64,000 nt of DNA from Pseudolysinimonas kribbensis (GTDB taxonomy: Bacteria; Actinomycetota; Actinomycetes; Actinomycetales; Microbacteriaceae), in assembly GCF_030161895.1 (NCBI RefSeq), contig NZ_BSVB01000001.1, positions 2,108,001-2,172,000 on the forward strand, read 5' to 3'. The first letter of the stretch is position 1. The number at the start of each line of letters is the position of its first letter. Below, piece by piece: positions 19,928-30,227 of this stretch. The notes below the pieces were generated by a model. That model made no database searches and had not been told where the DNA came from. It saw only the letters and a program-made list of their open reading frames with translations. The position numbers and the translations under genes were made by a program.

Positions 19928-20407
19928 CTAGGTGCTCTGAGCGGAGCGCGTGCGGGCACGGAAGGCCGCGACCTTCGCGCGGTTGCCGCAGGTGAGCATC
20001 GAGCACCAGCGCCGGTTGCCGGTGCGCGAGTCGTCGTGGAAGACGCGTCCGCATCCCGCGCAGCGCCGGATCCGGCCGTCGGCCGCGGCGAGGATCGCGA
20101 CCGCATCCCGGGCGATCGAGGACAGTGCCTGCGACACGCGCACCGTGGCGGCGCCGGCGCGGCGATGTCCGCCCTCGAGTGCCGGCGGAACGTCGGGCGT
20201 CGCGGCGAACAGATTGACGGTGTCGACATCGTCGGCGTGCCGGGTCGTCTCGTCGGCCGTGGCGACCACGAGACGCTCGATCGCGGCGGACAGCGCCTCG
20301 GCATCCGCGGCGTCGCGCCCGGTCGCCGGTGCGAGACGGTCGAAGCGCCCGGCCAGCCACACGCCGACCCCGGATGCCCGGTCGATGAAGTCGATCGACA
20401 ACGTCAC
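19928..20407 (-). CDS. CGNR zinc-finger protein (probable regulator)
   Basis: A 159-residue protein. The N-terminal ABATE-like domain includes ALSAAIERLVVATAD, and the C-terminal CGNR zinc finger reads CAGCGRVFHDDS, then RRWCSMLTCGNRAKVAAFRAR; the four Cys of the finger are present. CGNR proteins are thought to be stress-linked DNA-binding regulators. The start is the GTG at 20407 (VTLSIDFIDR). The TAGCAT just upstream could be a -10, which would make the mRNA nearly leaderless. Larger readings upstream are shadows of the SprT gene. Confidence 0.85.
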   Translation of the reverse strand: MTLSIDFIDRASGVGVWLAGRFDRLAPATGRDAADAEALSAAIERLVVATADETTRHADDVDTVNLFAATPDVPPALEGGHRRAGAATVRVSQALSSIARDAVAILAAADGRIRRCAGCGRVFHDDSRTGNRRWCSMLTCGNRAKVAAFRARTRSAQST

Positions 20408-20417
20408 GTAACCGATG

Positions 20418-20870
20418 CTAGGGGTTACGCCGCTCCCACTCGATGCGGAACGCCGGGTCGAAGCGGCGCGAGCACCGGCCGCAGCTGAGCGGACGGGTCG
20501 GCCGGCGGTACCGGAAGTGCTGGTGGCCGGCGGGACACCGCCCGACCCAGGGCGCGAGCTCGGTCGCGACCGCGCCGTCGTGCAGCCGCTTGCCCTCGTA
20601 GCCGAGGTCGGCGGCGATGCGCTTCCACCCCGGACCATGCCCCGCGCGGGGGCCGGCCATCGCGTGCGCCACCTCATGCAGCAGCACCTGGTGGATCTCG
20701 TCGTCCTCGTAGCGGGCCGCCAGCAGCCGCGAGACCGAGATGCGCTTGCGGTCGTAGTTGCAGAGCCCCGCCCGGGTGCGGGCGTTGTCGAAGCCGAAGG
20801 TCCACGCATCATCGAGGTGCAGCCGGATGAGCGCCTCGGCCCAGTGCCGCACCCGTTCGAGCTCGGCCAT
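20418..20870 (-). CDS. SprT-like zinc metallopeptidase
   Basis: 150 residues. The catalytic motif HEVAHAMAG (HExxH) sits near residue 65, and the Cys pair in RCPAGHQ and SCGRCSRRF near the C-terminus forms the small zinc-binding tail usual in SprT-like proteins. This family includes DNA-protein crosslink proteases, although bacterial members are mostly uncharacterised. Its ATG at 20870 overlaps the stop of the sugar dehydrogenase by one base (TGATG), so it is the last gene of a coupled three-gene run. Confidence 0.87.
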   Translation of the reverse strand: MAELERVRHWAEALIRLHLDDAWTFGFDNARTRAGLCNYDRKRISVSRLLAARYEDDEIHQVLLHEVAHAMAGPRAGHGPGWKRIAADLGYEGKRLHDGAVATELAPWVGRCPAGHQHFRYRRPTRPLSCGRCSRRFDPAFRIEWERRNP

Positions 20871-21969
20871 CAGCCCGACACCCCCGGCGGCACGTGCAGC
20901 AGCCGGTCGTCGCCGTCGCGCGGTGAGCCGCGGCCGTCGGTGTTGTCGGTGAGCACGAGCAGGCCGCCGTCGGGTGCGGGGGCGACGTCGCGCAGGCGAC
21001 CGTAGCCGGCATCCCCGGTGAAGAACGCGTCGGTGCTCGCGCGGCCGTCGGCGGAGACCGTGATGCGCCAGAGGCGCTGCCCGCCGAGCCCCGCCATCCA
21101 GAACGCGCCGTCGACGTAGGCGAGGCCGCTTGGGCTCGCGTCGTCGGTGGACCACTGCGCCACCGGATCGACGAAGCGCGGGTCGTGCGCGACGCCCTCG
21201 ACGATCGGCCAGCCGTAGTCCTTGCCCGGCTCGATGCGGTTGAGCTCGTCCCAGGTGTCCTGTCCGAACTCGGATGCCCAGAGCTGTCCGTGGTCGTCCC
21301 AGGCCAGACCCTGCGGATTGCGGTGGCCGTAGCTGTAGACGTACGAGCCGGCGAAGGGGTTGTCGTCGGGGACCGCGCCATCCGGCGTCATCCGCAGGAT
21401 CTTGCCGTTCAGCTTCTTCAGGTTCTGCGCGTTCCCGGTGTCGGACGCGTCGCCGACGGTGACGTAGAGCATCCCGTCGGGACCGAACGCCAGCCGCCCG
21501 CCGTCGTGGTTGGGCGCCTTCTCCAGACCGTCGAGCAGCACCTGCGGGGAGCCGAGCGAGAGATCATCGCCCAGCCGCATCCGGATCACGCGGTTGTCGG
21601 TCGCGGTCGTCGTGTAGGCGTAGAGCCAGCCGTCTCGGTACGCGAGGCCGAGCAGCCCGCCCTCGCCCTCGTGCACGACGCCCGGCACCGTGCCGATCGG
21701 CTGCGCCTCGCCGCGGTCGACGCGCACGATGTGCCCCGAGTCGCGCTCGCTCACGAGGATGCGCCCGTCGCCGACCTGCAGGATCGACCACGGACTCGCG
21801 AGCCCGGTCACGACGTCGACCGGTGCGCCGTCGGACGACGACGGCAGCGGCCTCGGCGGCGCCGTCGCCGCGGGGTCGCGCACCGTCTGCGTGCAGCCGG
21901 TCAGCAGCGTGCCGGCGAGCGCGGCCGCGGCGAGCGCCGCCGTCGCCGTGCGCGCGCCGCGGGGATCAT
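20870..21969 (-). CDS. Lipoprotein PQQ-dependent-type sugar dehydrogenase (one frame break)
   Basis: About 366 residues. With one C restored in the run at 21961-21964 the gene starts at the ATG at 21969 and encodes a lipoprotein signal peptide with lipobox LLTGC. The mature part is a beta-propeller of the glucose/sorbosone dehydrogenase family: VVTGLASPWSILQVGDG, HEGEGGLLGLAY, APNHDGGRLAFGPDG, SYGHRNPQGLAWD, FGQDTWDELNRI and YGWPIVEG are family signatures. It should oxidise aldoses at the outer membrane face with PQQ, though the cofactor is inferred from homology. The ATG overlaps the spermidine-synthase-like stop (ATGA). Confidence 0.88.
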
Positions 21970-22850
21970 CCGCCCAGCCGCCTCTGGAAGATGCTGCGGT
22001 TGGGATCGGGCGAGCCTTGCGCGTTCGCGTCGGTCGTGACGGGCGCGCCGGCGGTCCAGTCGCGCAGGTCGTCGCCGGTGAGCAGCCCGGCCGGATGCGG
22101 ACCTCCCGCGAGCAGCCGTGGCATCCACTCGAGGGGCAGCGGAGCCGCCGAACCGACGAGCACGAAGTTGCCGAACCGGCGGCTGCGCACCACCTGCGGC
22201 TCCGCGAGGATCGCGACCCGGTCGGGCGAGCCGAACACGTCGACGAGCGTGGCGCCCTGCGAGCGGGCGAAGGCGGCGCCGGGGGAGCCGGAGAGCCCGC
22301 CGTCGGCGATGTTGACGAGCATGACGCCGTCGGGCGCGAGGAACGCCGCGCCGGCGGCGTAGAACTCGCGACTCGTGACCTGCGGCGGCGTCGTCGCGCC
22401 GCCGAACACGTCGACCACGAGCAGGTCGACCGCGCCGCGCAGCCCGTCCGGCAGCTTGTCGAGGGTCGAGCGCGCGTCGCCGTAGCGCACGCGGATGGAT
22501 GCCCCGCGCGCCAGCGGCAGCGCCGACCGCACGAGCTCGACGAGCTTCGGCTCGAGCTCGATGACCTGCTGCCGCGACCCCGGCCGCGTCGCGTGGATGT
22601 ACCGCGGCAGCGTCAGCCCGCCGGCGCCGAGATGCAGCGCGGTGATCGGCTCGCCCGGCTGCTTCAGCTGGTCGATGACGTGACCCATCCGCACGATGTA
22701 CTCGAAGAACAGCTCGGACGGGTCGTCGAGGTTGACGTGCGACTGCGGCGTGCCGTCGACCACGAGCTCGAACGCGCCAGGCATCCAGCGATCGGGGCGG
22801 ATGAGCGCCCGGAGCCCGCTGTCCAGCGTGACGGAGGGCTCGGCATCCAC
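21966..22850 (-). CDS. Spermidine synthase-like (class I methyltransferase fold) protein
   Basis: 294 residues. The Rossmann core has ALHLGAGGLTLPRYI and VIELEPKLVELVR (nucleotide-binding acidic strand), GDARSTLDKLPDG, and DLLVVDVFGG. This is the fused spermidine synthase-like group common in actinobacteria, whose real substrate is not known. Family members begin near VTLDSGLRALI, so I chose the GTG at 22850; an in-frame ATG at 22919 would add an unconserved stretch. It heads the run with the sugar dehydrogenase and SprT-like genes. Confidence 0.8.
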   Translation of the reverse strand: MDAEPSVTLDSGLRALIRPDRWMPGAFELVVDGTPQSHVNLDDPSELFFEYIVRMGHVIDQLKQPGEPITALHLGAGGLTLPRYIHATRPGSRQQVIELEPKLVELVRSALPLARGASIRVRYGDARSTLDKLPDGLRGAVDLLVVDVFGGATTPPQVTSREFYAAGAAFLAPDGVMLVNIADGGLSGSPGAAFARSQGATLVDVFGSPDRVAILAEPQVVRSRRFGNFVLVGSAAPLPLEWMPRLLAGGPHPAGLLTGDDLRDWTAGAPVTTDANAQGSPDPNRSIFQRRLGG

Positions 22851-22939
22851 CCGTCCATCCTCGCGCACCCCACCGCATTCCACCCGGACTCCACCCCGGG
22901 TGGTGGGAAGGGCGGCCACCGCCGCGCACAGTGGAGGAC

Positions 22940-23479
22940 ATGAGCATCGTGAACATCGGAGAGGCGCTTCTCGGCGTCGCGCTCCTCGTGTGGATCGTCT
23001 ACCGCCAGATGACGTGGACCGCGGTCGACGTCGGCCGCATGTGGCGCATGCCGGCGATCCTCGGCCTCGTCGGTGTCGTCACGCTCGTCAGCTCGGGCAG
23101 CACGAAGGCGCTGACCGCCGTCGATCTCGGACTCCTCGCGCTCGAGCTCGCCGTCGCGGTGGTGACGGGGGCGCTCATGGGGTTCGTCGCGACCTTCCGT
23201 CCGATCACCGAGAAGGGGCTCGCCGCGTGGCGTGCCCGTCGCCGGCCCGGCGACGCCGCCGAGCCGACCACGGAGTCGCGCACCGGCTGGATCGGCCTCG
23301 TGCTCTGGATCGTCATGGTCGCCGTTCGCGTGGGGCTCGGCTTCTGGGGCCACTCGCTCGGCTCGGCTCTCGCGGAGTCGTCCGGCGTGATCCTGCTGGT
23401 GCTGGCGGTGAACCGCGGGCTCCGCACGCTGGTCTTCAGCCTCCGTCACGATCGTCACCTGAGCCTCGCGGCGCGATGA
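22940..23479 (+). CDS. Small membrane protein, CcdC/DUF1453-like
   Basis: A 179-residue integral membrane protein with about five hydrophobic segments: LLGVALLVWIVY, MPAILGLVGVVTLV, LALELAVAVVTGALMG, GLVLWIVMVAVRVGLGF and VILLVLAVNRGLRTLV. The pattern IVYRQMTWTAVD with a following helix pair resembles DUF1453/CcdC-like proteins. Function unknown. A GGAGG ribosome binding site lies just upstream of ATG 22940. It precedes the histidine kinase gene by 7 bp, so the two may be cotranscribed. Confidence 0.7.
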   Translation: MSIVNIGEALLGVALLVWIVYRQMTWTAVDVGRMWRMPAILGLVGVVTLVSSGSTKALTAVDLGLLALELAVAVVTGALMGFVATFRPITEKGLAAWRARRRPGDAAEPTTESRTGWIGLVLWIVMVAVRVGLGFWGHSLGSALAESSGVILLVLAVNRGLRTLVFSLRHDRHLSLAAR

Positions 23480-23486
23480 TGGTCGC

Positions 23487-24692
23487 GTGAGCTCGGCGAC
23501 GGACGACCCCCGGCCCGACTCCGCCCCCGGCCCGAGCCCGCCCGCGTCCGGGATCTCGGCGGGGATCGGCGGCCGTTCGCGCGGGTGTTCACCGGCCTCG
23601 CCGCCGCCGGCGTGACGGTCTTCATCGTCCAGGAGCTGATCACCGGCAGCACCCCGACCTGGGTCGCGGTCGTGACCCTCGGGGGCACGGCCGCCTGGGT
23701 CGCCGGAGTCCTCCTCCTCGCGCTGGGACCGCGCGCGGGCCGTCCTCTTCGTCACGGCCGCCGTCTGCGGATCGCTCGTCGCCTGCGGCACGCAGGTGCT
23801 CGGCTTCATCCCCGCCATCGGCGCCATCGGCGGCCTCGTCCGGCGGCCGCACCGCCGCGTCATCATGGGGCTCGCGACGGCGGCGCTCTCGCTCGTGCTG
23901 TTGGGCCTGAGCGCGCTCCTGTTCCCCTATCCCGTGCAGCTCATCAGCTCGGTCGCGGCACTGATCATCGTGGTGCTGATCTCGCTCAGCCGGCGGCAGT
24001 ACCTCGCGGCGGAGCGTCAGGAGCGGCTGCTCCTCGAGGAGCGGCTCGCGGTGGAGCAGGAGCGCGCCGAGGTCGCGGCGCTCGCCGAGCGCTCGCGGAT
24101 CGCGCGCGACATCCACGACGTCCTCGCCCACAGTCTCGGCGGCCTGGTGCTGCAACTCGACGCGGTCGAGGCCCTGCTCGAGTCCGGACGCCACGACGAG
24201 GCCCATCGGCGCGTGACGGCGGCGCGGGGACTGGCGGCGGAGGGTCTCGAGGAGGCGCGCCGGGCCGTCGACGCGCTGCGCGATCCGGAGACCGCGGCCG
24301 ACCCCGCCGCGGCGATCCAGCAGCTCATCGACACCCACCGCTCGCTCGGCGCGCGGGCCGAGCTGCACCAGTCGGGGCAGCCCGGCCCGCTCGATCCCGC
24401 CGCCGCCGGGGCGCTGCGCCGCGCCGCGCAGGAGGTGCTGAGCAACGCCCGCCGGCACGCGCCCGGGATGCCGACCGAGCTGTCGCTCGACTGGACCCCG
24501 AGCGACGTCGCCTTCCGCGCCTCGACGGGGCTCGCGTCGAGTGCGACGGCCGGCCTCGGGGGCATGGGCGGGGGTCGCGGCCTGGTCGGCTTGAGCGAGC
24601 GGATGGCGGCGCTCGGCGGCACCGCGACCGCGGGCGTGCAGGACCACGCCTTCGTGGTCGAGGCGCACCTCCCGCGCGCACGAACGGGATGA
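23487..24692 (+). CDS. Sensor histidine kinase, NarL/DesK type, no adjacent response regulator (two frame breaks)
   Basis: About 402 residues. An N-terminal Pro-rich segment is followed by several membrane helices (FTGLAAAGVTVFIVQEL, VAVVTLGGTAAWVAG, AVLFVTAAVCGSLVACG, VLLGLSALLFPY, SVAALIIVVLI), a coiled-coil linker (RQYLAAERQERLLLEERL), the HisKA_3 phosphoacceptor in RDIHDVLAHSLGGL, and an HATPase domain with VLSNARRHAPG and [13 protein letters not shown]. Two breaks occur. A C is missing near 23545-23550, and a GC dinucleotide near 23729-23738; repairing both gives one continuous protein. The start is the GTG at 23487. No receiver gene follows; the only response regulator in the window is at 47842. 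Confidence 0.85.
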
Positions 24693-24741
24693 TCGCGATC
24701 GTGCTCCCGAGCCTCCTGCCCCCAGCGACGGGGCCGCAAGA

Positions 24742-24758
24742 ATGTCCCGCGTTGTCAT
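24742..24758 (-). promoter_or_regulatory. Putative LacI operator upstream of first lacI-type gene
   Basis: On the minus strand this reads ATGACAACGCGGGACAT. It matches sites at 32675-32691 and 36646-36662 at nearly all positions (shared core TGACAACG, then GG and CA). It lies about 52 bp upstream of the LacI start, so autoregulation is likely. Confidence 0.68.
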
Positions 24759-24809
24759 GAAGCCGGTATGGAGCGCGGAACGGCGCGGCGTCCGCGCTAC
24801 TGTGAGCCC

Positions 24810-25840
24810 ATGTCGACCGATGACCCGCCGGCGGCGCGACGCTCCACCGCGCCGTCGCGGGCGACGACGGCCGACGTCGCACGCCTCGCCGGCGTGAGCC
24901 TGAAGACCGCATCCCGGGCGCTCACCGGGCACCCCAGCGTGCGCGACGAGACGCGATCGCGGGTGCTGCAGGCATCCGTCGCCCTCCGCTTTCGGCCCAA
25001 CGGGATGGCGCGGGATCTGCGGCGCGGCGGAGTCGCGACGAGCATCGCCTTCGTCTTCGGCGACATGATGAACGCCTTCTACGCCGAGGTCGCCATGGGC
25101 GCCACGGAGGTCATCAACGCCCGCGACCTCACCCTCGTGATGGCCTCATCCGGCGATCAGCCCGCCCGGGAGCGCCCGACCGTCGACAGCATGCTCGAAC
25201 GTCGTGTGCAGGCGCTGCTGCTCGTGCCCATCGCCGACGATCACTCCTATCTCGAGGGGAGCGGCAGCTCGGGACCCCGATCGTCGCGGTCGACCGGCCG
25301 CTGGCGAACTCGGCCAGCGACTCGGTGATCTTCGACAACCGCTCCGGAGCGCGGAACGGCGTGCTGGCCCTGGCCGACGCGGGGCATCGCCGGATCGGCT
25401 TCGTCGGCTCCAACAGCCGCCTGTACACCGACATCGAGCGCCTCTCCGGATATCACGATGCTGTCGAGGCGCGGGGACTCGACACGGATCCCCGGCTGGT
25501 GCGTGAGGACGCGCAAACTCTGGAGAGCGCAGCGGCCACCACGCTGGCGCTCCTCGACCAGGCCGATCCCCCCACCGCCCTGTTCGCCGCCAACAACCGA
25601 GCCGCGTTCGGCGCCTATGACGCCCTGCGGCGCTCCGGCCGGCCCGTGGCACTCGTCGGCTTCGACGACTTCCCGCTGGCCGACACCCTCGGCATCACCG
25701 TCGTGGCGCACTCGCCGAAGGAGATGGGGCGGCGTGCGGCCGACCTCGCGCTCCGCCGGATCGACGACCTCGACGGTCCGCTGGAGCACGTGCTACTCCC
25801 CACCCGGCTGGTGCTGCGCGAGTCGCATCGCAGCCACTGA
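24810..25840 (+). CDS. LacI-family transcriptional regulator, copy 1 (one frame break)
   Basis: About 343 residues. The N-terminal HTH reads TTADVARLAGVSLKTASRAL, followed by the hinge FRPNGMARDLRRGG, and then a periplasmic-binding-protein-like effector domain (AFVFGDMMNAFYAEVAMGA, HRRIGFVGSNS, ALVGFDDFPLADTLGI). One G is missing in the run at 25255-25262; adding it restores SYLEGERQLGTPIVAVDRP, exactly the sequence of the paralogue at 35560. It lies upstream of, and convergent with, the mannan operon. The effector is likely a manno-oligosaccharide or mannose derivative, by context only. Confidence 0.88.
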
Positions 25841-25881
25841 CGGCGAGGGGCTGACGGCGGCGGTCGGCCCGAGCGCCCCCG

Positions 25882-26856
25882 TCAGCGGCGCGACGCGTAG
25901 TAGTCGGCGACGACCTGCTGCCCCGGCTTCGCGTACATGCAGTAGTCGGTGTTGGTCGCCGCGTCCGCCGGGTCGTAGAGCCGCACGGGCCAGTCCCAGA
26001 GCGCGAAGCCGCCGACCCAGTCCCGCCCGCGGCACGCCTCGAACATCTCGTCGAGGTAGCCGGCCTGCGCGGCGCCGGAGGGCGCGCCCTGCAGGGTCCA
26101 GTCGTTCGGGCGAGCGGGCGAGGCGTCGCGGCTGGGGCAGCCGGCCTCGATGAAGAGGAACGGCTTGCCGTGCGCGCGCACGACCGGCTCGATCCGGTCG
26201 AGCTGCGCCTCCCACTGCCCGGTCGGGTAGTAGCCGCTCGCCGAGATGACGTCGACGGCGTCCCACCACGAGACGTGGTCCTCCTGATACTTGTCGCAGT
26301 TGTAGGTGACGATGCCGGAGTAGACCTCGCGGACGGCGTCGATGAGCGCGCGCCACTCGGCCTCCCGCGGGTCGGAGCGCACCATCTCGCACCCGACGCA
26401 GAGCATCTCCGCACCCTCCTCCTCGGCGATCCGGGCGAAGTGGACGATGTACTCCTGGTACGCGGCGAACCAGTCGCCCCAGTGCGCCTCGCCCGGCACG
26501 TCCCAGTCGAAGAAGCCGATGTAGCCGCGCCAGATCCCGTCGCGGCAGTTCACGGTCGGCTTGAGGCACGCGCGCCAGCCGCGCTCGTGCACCGCGCGGA
26601 TCGCCCAGCGCACCTCGTCGTCGGTGGGCGTGGGGGCCTCGCGCCAGGGGATCTCGGTCGAGACCACCGTGGCCTGCAGGGTGGCGAAGGCGATCGTGAT
26701 CCAGTTCAGGTTCAGCGGGAGCATCGCGTCCATCGAGCGCTCCGCCTCGGGCGTCGCCCAGGTGCCGCGCACGCCGGTCCATCCCCACGTCATGCCCGAC
26801 ACGTGGTCGTCGAGCACCGAGAGGTCGGGGGCGGTGGTCGTCGTGGTGTCGGTCAT
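25882..26856 (-). CDS. Glycoside hydrolase, GH113-like endo-beta-mannanase
   Basis: 324 residues, no signal peptide, so it should act in the cytoplasm on imported oligosaccharides. The clan GH-A TIM-barrel pattern is visible: GMTWGWTGVRG at the N-terminus, LKPTVNCRDGIWRGYI, VGCEMVRSD with Glu157 as probable acid/base, SASGYYPTG, and FLFIEAGCPSR with Glu237 as probable nucleophile. I assign it to GH113 (beta-1,4-mannanases); related proteins are often annotated as xylanases, so the substrate is less certain than the fold. The ATG at 26856 overlaps the stop of the GH2 gene as ATGA. It is the last gene of the SBP-permease-permease-GH2-GH113 operon. Confidence 0.78.
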   Translation of the reverse strand: MTDTTTTTAPDLSVLDDHVSGMTWGWTGVRGTWATPEAERSMDAMLPLNLNWITIAFATLQATVVSTEIPWREAPTPTDDEVRWAIRAVHERGWRACLKPTVNCRDGIWRGYIGFFDWDVPGEAHWGDWFAAYQEYIVHFARIAEEEGAEMLCVGCEMVRSDPREAEWRALIDAVREVYSGIVTYNCDKYQEDHVSWWDAVDVISASGYYPTGQWEAQLDRIEPVVRAHGKPFLFIEAGCPSRDASPARPNDWTLQGAPSGAAQAGYLDEMFEACRGRDWVGGFALWDWPVRLYDPADAATNTDYCMYAKPGQQVVADYYASRR

Positions 26857-29322
26857 GCGGCGGTTCGTGCCTTTCGGGGGAGAGCAGGGCGTTGGCGTTG
26901 CGGAGGACGTCGGGCTCGAGGAACCGCGCCGGGTCGACCCCGGATGCCGTGCGCACCGTGATGACGGCGCGCTCGCCGGGCAGCAGCGTGAGCAGCATGT
27001 CGTCGGCCTCGGCATCCGGGGCGGCGACGTCGGCCAGCACCGCGAGCTCGCGGACGAGGTCGACGGCGGTCACCGTGATCTCGACGCCGCCGTCGACGGC
27101 GCGCGCCTCGGTCTCGAGCCGGGCCTCGCTCAGTGCGGAGTCGCGCGGCTCGGTGAAGAACCACAGGCCGCGCTCGCCGGCCGACTCCGCGACGAGGAGC
27201 TCGTCCGCCGGGTCGCCGACGGCCGCCACCTCGGCGGGGATCGGGATGCGCGCGGCGCCGCGCGCCGGCACGTCGAGATCGATGCCCACCTCGGCGAGCG
27301 CGGTGCCGTCGTAGCGGAGTCGCGAGATCCGCAGCGGCCCCGACCAGGCCGCGTCCGTGTCGTTCACGATCGCGACCTCGAGGCCGTCGCCCTCGGGCTG
27401 GACGGTCACGAGCCGGTCGCGGTAGGCGCCGCGCAAGGCGTACCAGAGCGGCTTGCGCCGGCCGTAGCCGTCGATCGCCGCCCAGGAGACCACGGGCCAG
27501 CAGTCGTTCAGCTGCCAGACGATCGCGCCCATGTTATGCGGCTGCAGGGAGCGGAACCACTCGATCGCGGTGCGGACCGCGACCGCCTGGTTGAGGACCA
27601 TCGCCCAGTGCCACTCCGGCATCGTGTTCGGCAGCGGCAGGTGCGCGACGAGGCCGTCGGTGAGCTTGACGTTGCCCTCGATCGCCTTCTGGTGCACGAG
27701 CATCGACGGCGACTCGGGGGTGAGGGGCTCGTCGGGGAGCGCCTCGGTGAGGGTCGCCCAGGTCGGCGGCCCCTGCCATCCGAACTCCGAGACGAAGCGC
27801 GGGCGGTAGTCGCGGTAGTGCGGGTAGTCGCGCCGATTCCAGAGCTCCCAGATGTGCATCGTGCCGTTGAGCTCATCGTTGGGATGCATCGACGGGTCGG
27901 GCGAGAACGGGCTCGCGGGCGTGTACACGACGTGCGGCGCGAGCTCGGCGACGAGGCCGGGGAAGAGGTCCTCGTAGTACGTCGCCCCCCAGGTGCGGCC
28001 CTCGAGGCGCTGCTCCCAGCCCCAGTCGACGTGCCCCCAGACGTTCTCGTTGTTGCCGTTGAGGATCACGAGGCTGGCGTGCCGGCCGAGCCGGACGATC
28101 GCCTCCCTGGCCTCGGCGGCGATCTCGGAGGCGAGCGGCTCCTCCTCGGCGTATGCGGCGCAGGCCAGCAGGAAGTCCTGCCAGACCAGCAGGCCGAGGT
28201 CGTCGGCCGCGTCGTAGAAGTCCTCGCTCTCGTAGATCCCGCCGCCCCACACGCGCACGAGGTTGACGTTCGCATCGGCGGCCTGGGTCAGCCGCTCGCG
28301 GTATCGCGCCGCATCCACCCGGGAGGGGAACGCGTCGTCCGGGATCCAGTTGACGCCTTTGACGTACACCGGACGGTCGTTGACCACGATCGTGAAGGGC
28401 GTGCCGGCCTCGTCAGGCGTCGTGTCGGCCCGGACGGTGCGGAATCCGATCCGGTGATCGCGCTCGTCGAGGACCCGGTCGCCGGCGAAGAGCTCCACGT
28501 GCAGCTCGTACCGGGTCTGCTCGCCGTAGCCGCGCGGCCACCAGCGGTCGGCATCCGGCACGACGAGGCGCAGCGTCGCCTCACCGTCGACGACATCGGC
28601 CCGCGCCTCGATGAGGCCGACGGACGCCACCACGCGGAGCGCGTCGCTCCCCACGGCCTCGACGGGCACGCGCAGCTCGATGACGCCGTCGTCGCCGTCG
28701 ATCCCCGCGGAGACGATCGCCTGCGCGATGCGGGCCGTCGACCACGACTCGAGACGCACCGGGCGCCAGATCCCGCTCGTCGCGGTGTCGAGACCCCAGT
28801 CCCAGCCGAAGCTGCACGCCATCTTGCGGATCGCGTTGTACGGGTGGTGGTTGACGTGCGGCCGGTACTCGAGCTCGAGCGAGGCGCGGTCGGCCTCCGG
28901 CACCGGAGCCGCGAAGTCGACCTCCAGCCGGTTGGCGCCCTGCCGCAGCCGCGATCCCACCGGCACCCGGTAGCTGCGGTGCTGGTTGCGGCTCTCGAGC
29001 ACGACCTCGCCGTTCAGCCGGACCGTCGCGATCGTGTCGAGCCCCTCGAACACCAGGTCGATCCGCTCGGCGTCCCCGCGGGCGCATCGAACGAGGTGGT
29101 GTAGCGCCACGAGGTGCTGCCGATCCACTCCTGCAGCTTCTCGTTCGTGCCGAGGTACGGGTCGGCGATCAGCCCCGCGGCCAGCAGATCGGTGTGCACC
29201 GTGCCGGGCACGGTCGCCGGGATCGGTCCGTGCTCGCGGACGGCGGCCGGGATCTGCGCGCCGACGACCGGCTCGGCCGTCCATCCGTGATGCAGCTCGG
29301 TCGAGATGCGGGTGTTCGTCAC
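26853..29322 (-). CDS. GH2 family beta-mannosidase (two frame breaks)
   Basis: About 823 residues, no signal peptide. The jelly-roll sugar-binding domain opens at TVPGTVHTDLLAAGLI and DPYLGTNEKLQEWI, followed by Ig-like domains and the TIM barrel. Catalytic residues: the acid/base Glu in LVILNGNNENVWGH and the nucleophile Glu in RFVSEFGWQGPP. The GNNE pair and the SEFGWQ motif are typical of beta-mannosidases rather than beta-galactosidases. G and C runs at about 29077-29081 and 26876-26880 each lack a base; repair restores the N-terminal domain and a stop at 26853 (ending RKARTAA). The start at 29322 overlaps the permease stop. It should release mannose from beta-mannosides imported by the adjacent ABC system. 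Confidence 0.9.
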
Positions 29323-30227
29323 TTAGTTGCTCCCTGGGTGATGCCGTTGTAGATGAAGCGCTGGAGAAGAAGGAAGATCACGAGCGTCGGCGCGATCACG
29401 ATGATGATCCCGGCCGCGATGATCTGCTGCGACGCGGCGAACGGCCCGGTGAAGTGGAAGAGCGAGGTCGAGATCACCTGCAGATCCGGCGACGGCAGAT
29501 ACAGGAACGGGATGTAGAACTCGTTGTAGATCGCGATGCCCTTGATGATGATCACGGTCGCGATCGCGGGCTGCAGGAGCGGCAGGATGATGCGCCGGTA
29601 GATCATGAAGCGGCTCGCGCCCTCGAGCATCGCGGCCTCGTCGAGGCTCTTCGGGATGCTCTGCATGAACTGGATGAAGATGTACACCGACACGATGTCG
29701 GTGCCCGAGAACAGGATGATCGCCGCCCAGTAGGTGTTGATCAGGTGCAGCCCGTTGACGACCTGGTAGGTGGCGACCTGCGTGGTGACGCCCGGCACGA
29801 GGGTCGCGATGAGGAAGAGTGCGAAGATCACCCGCTTGAAGCGGAAGGTGAAGCGGTCGAGCGCGTACGCGGTCATGGTGCCGATGAGGATCGTCGCGAC
29901 GATCGAGGCGACCAGGATGATCGTCGTGTTCCCGAACCCCTGGAGCATGTCGCCGTCGAAGAACGCGGTGCCGAAGTTCGAGAAGTTGAGCCAGTCCTGC
30001 GGCGGCGTGATCGGCGAGGTGGTCAGGTACTCCTTCGCCGACTTGAAACTCGCGAACAGGATCACGACGAGCGGCAGCATCAGGATCACGCAGAACGCGA
30101 CGAGCGAGGCGTACTTGCCGAGCCCCGCGAACAGCCACGTCACCCGGATCGCAGCCTGCGACCGCTGACGTCGCCGTGAGATCGGCTCCGAGCTCATCTC
30201 CTGCTCCTCCTGCATCGCCCCGCTCAT
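29319..30227 (-). CDS. Carbohydrate ABC transporter permease (MalG type)
   Basis: 302 residues with six membrane helices and the binding-protein-dependent transport loop EAAMLEGASRFMIYRRIILP (EAAxxDG-like coupling motif) that contacts the ATPase. The N-terminus MSGAMQEEQEMSSEP is cytoplasmic. It pairs with the upstream MalF-type permease (ATGA overlap at 30224-30227) and is followed by the coupled GH2 gene. There is no ATPase gene in the operon, so a shared MsiK/UgpC-type ATPase elsewhere is implied. Confidence 0.92.
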   Translation of the reverse strand: MSGAMQEEQEMSSEPISRRRQRSQAAIRVTWLFAGLGKYASLVAFCVILMLPLVVILFASFKSAKEYLTTSPITPPQDWLNFSNFGTAFFDGDMLQGFGNTTIILVASIVATILIGTMTAYALDRFTFRFKRVIFALFLIATLVPGVTTQVATYQVVNGLHLINTYWAAIILFSGTDIVSVYIFIQFMQSIPKSLDEAAMLEGASRFMIYRRIILPLLQPAIATVIIIKGIAIYNEFYIPFLYLPSPDLQVISTSLFHFTGPFAASQQIIAAGIIIVIAPTLVIFLLLQRFIYNGITQGATK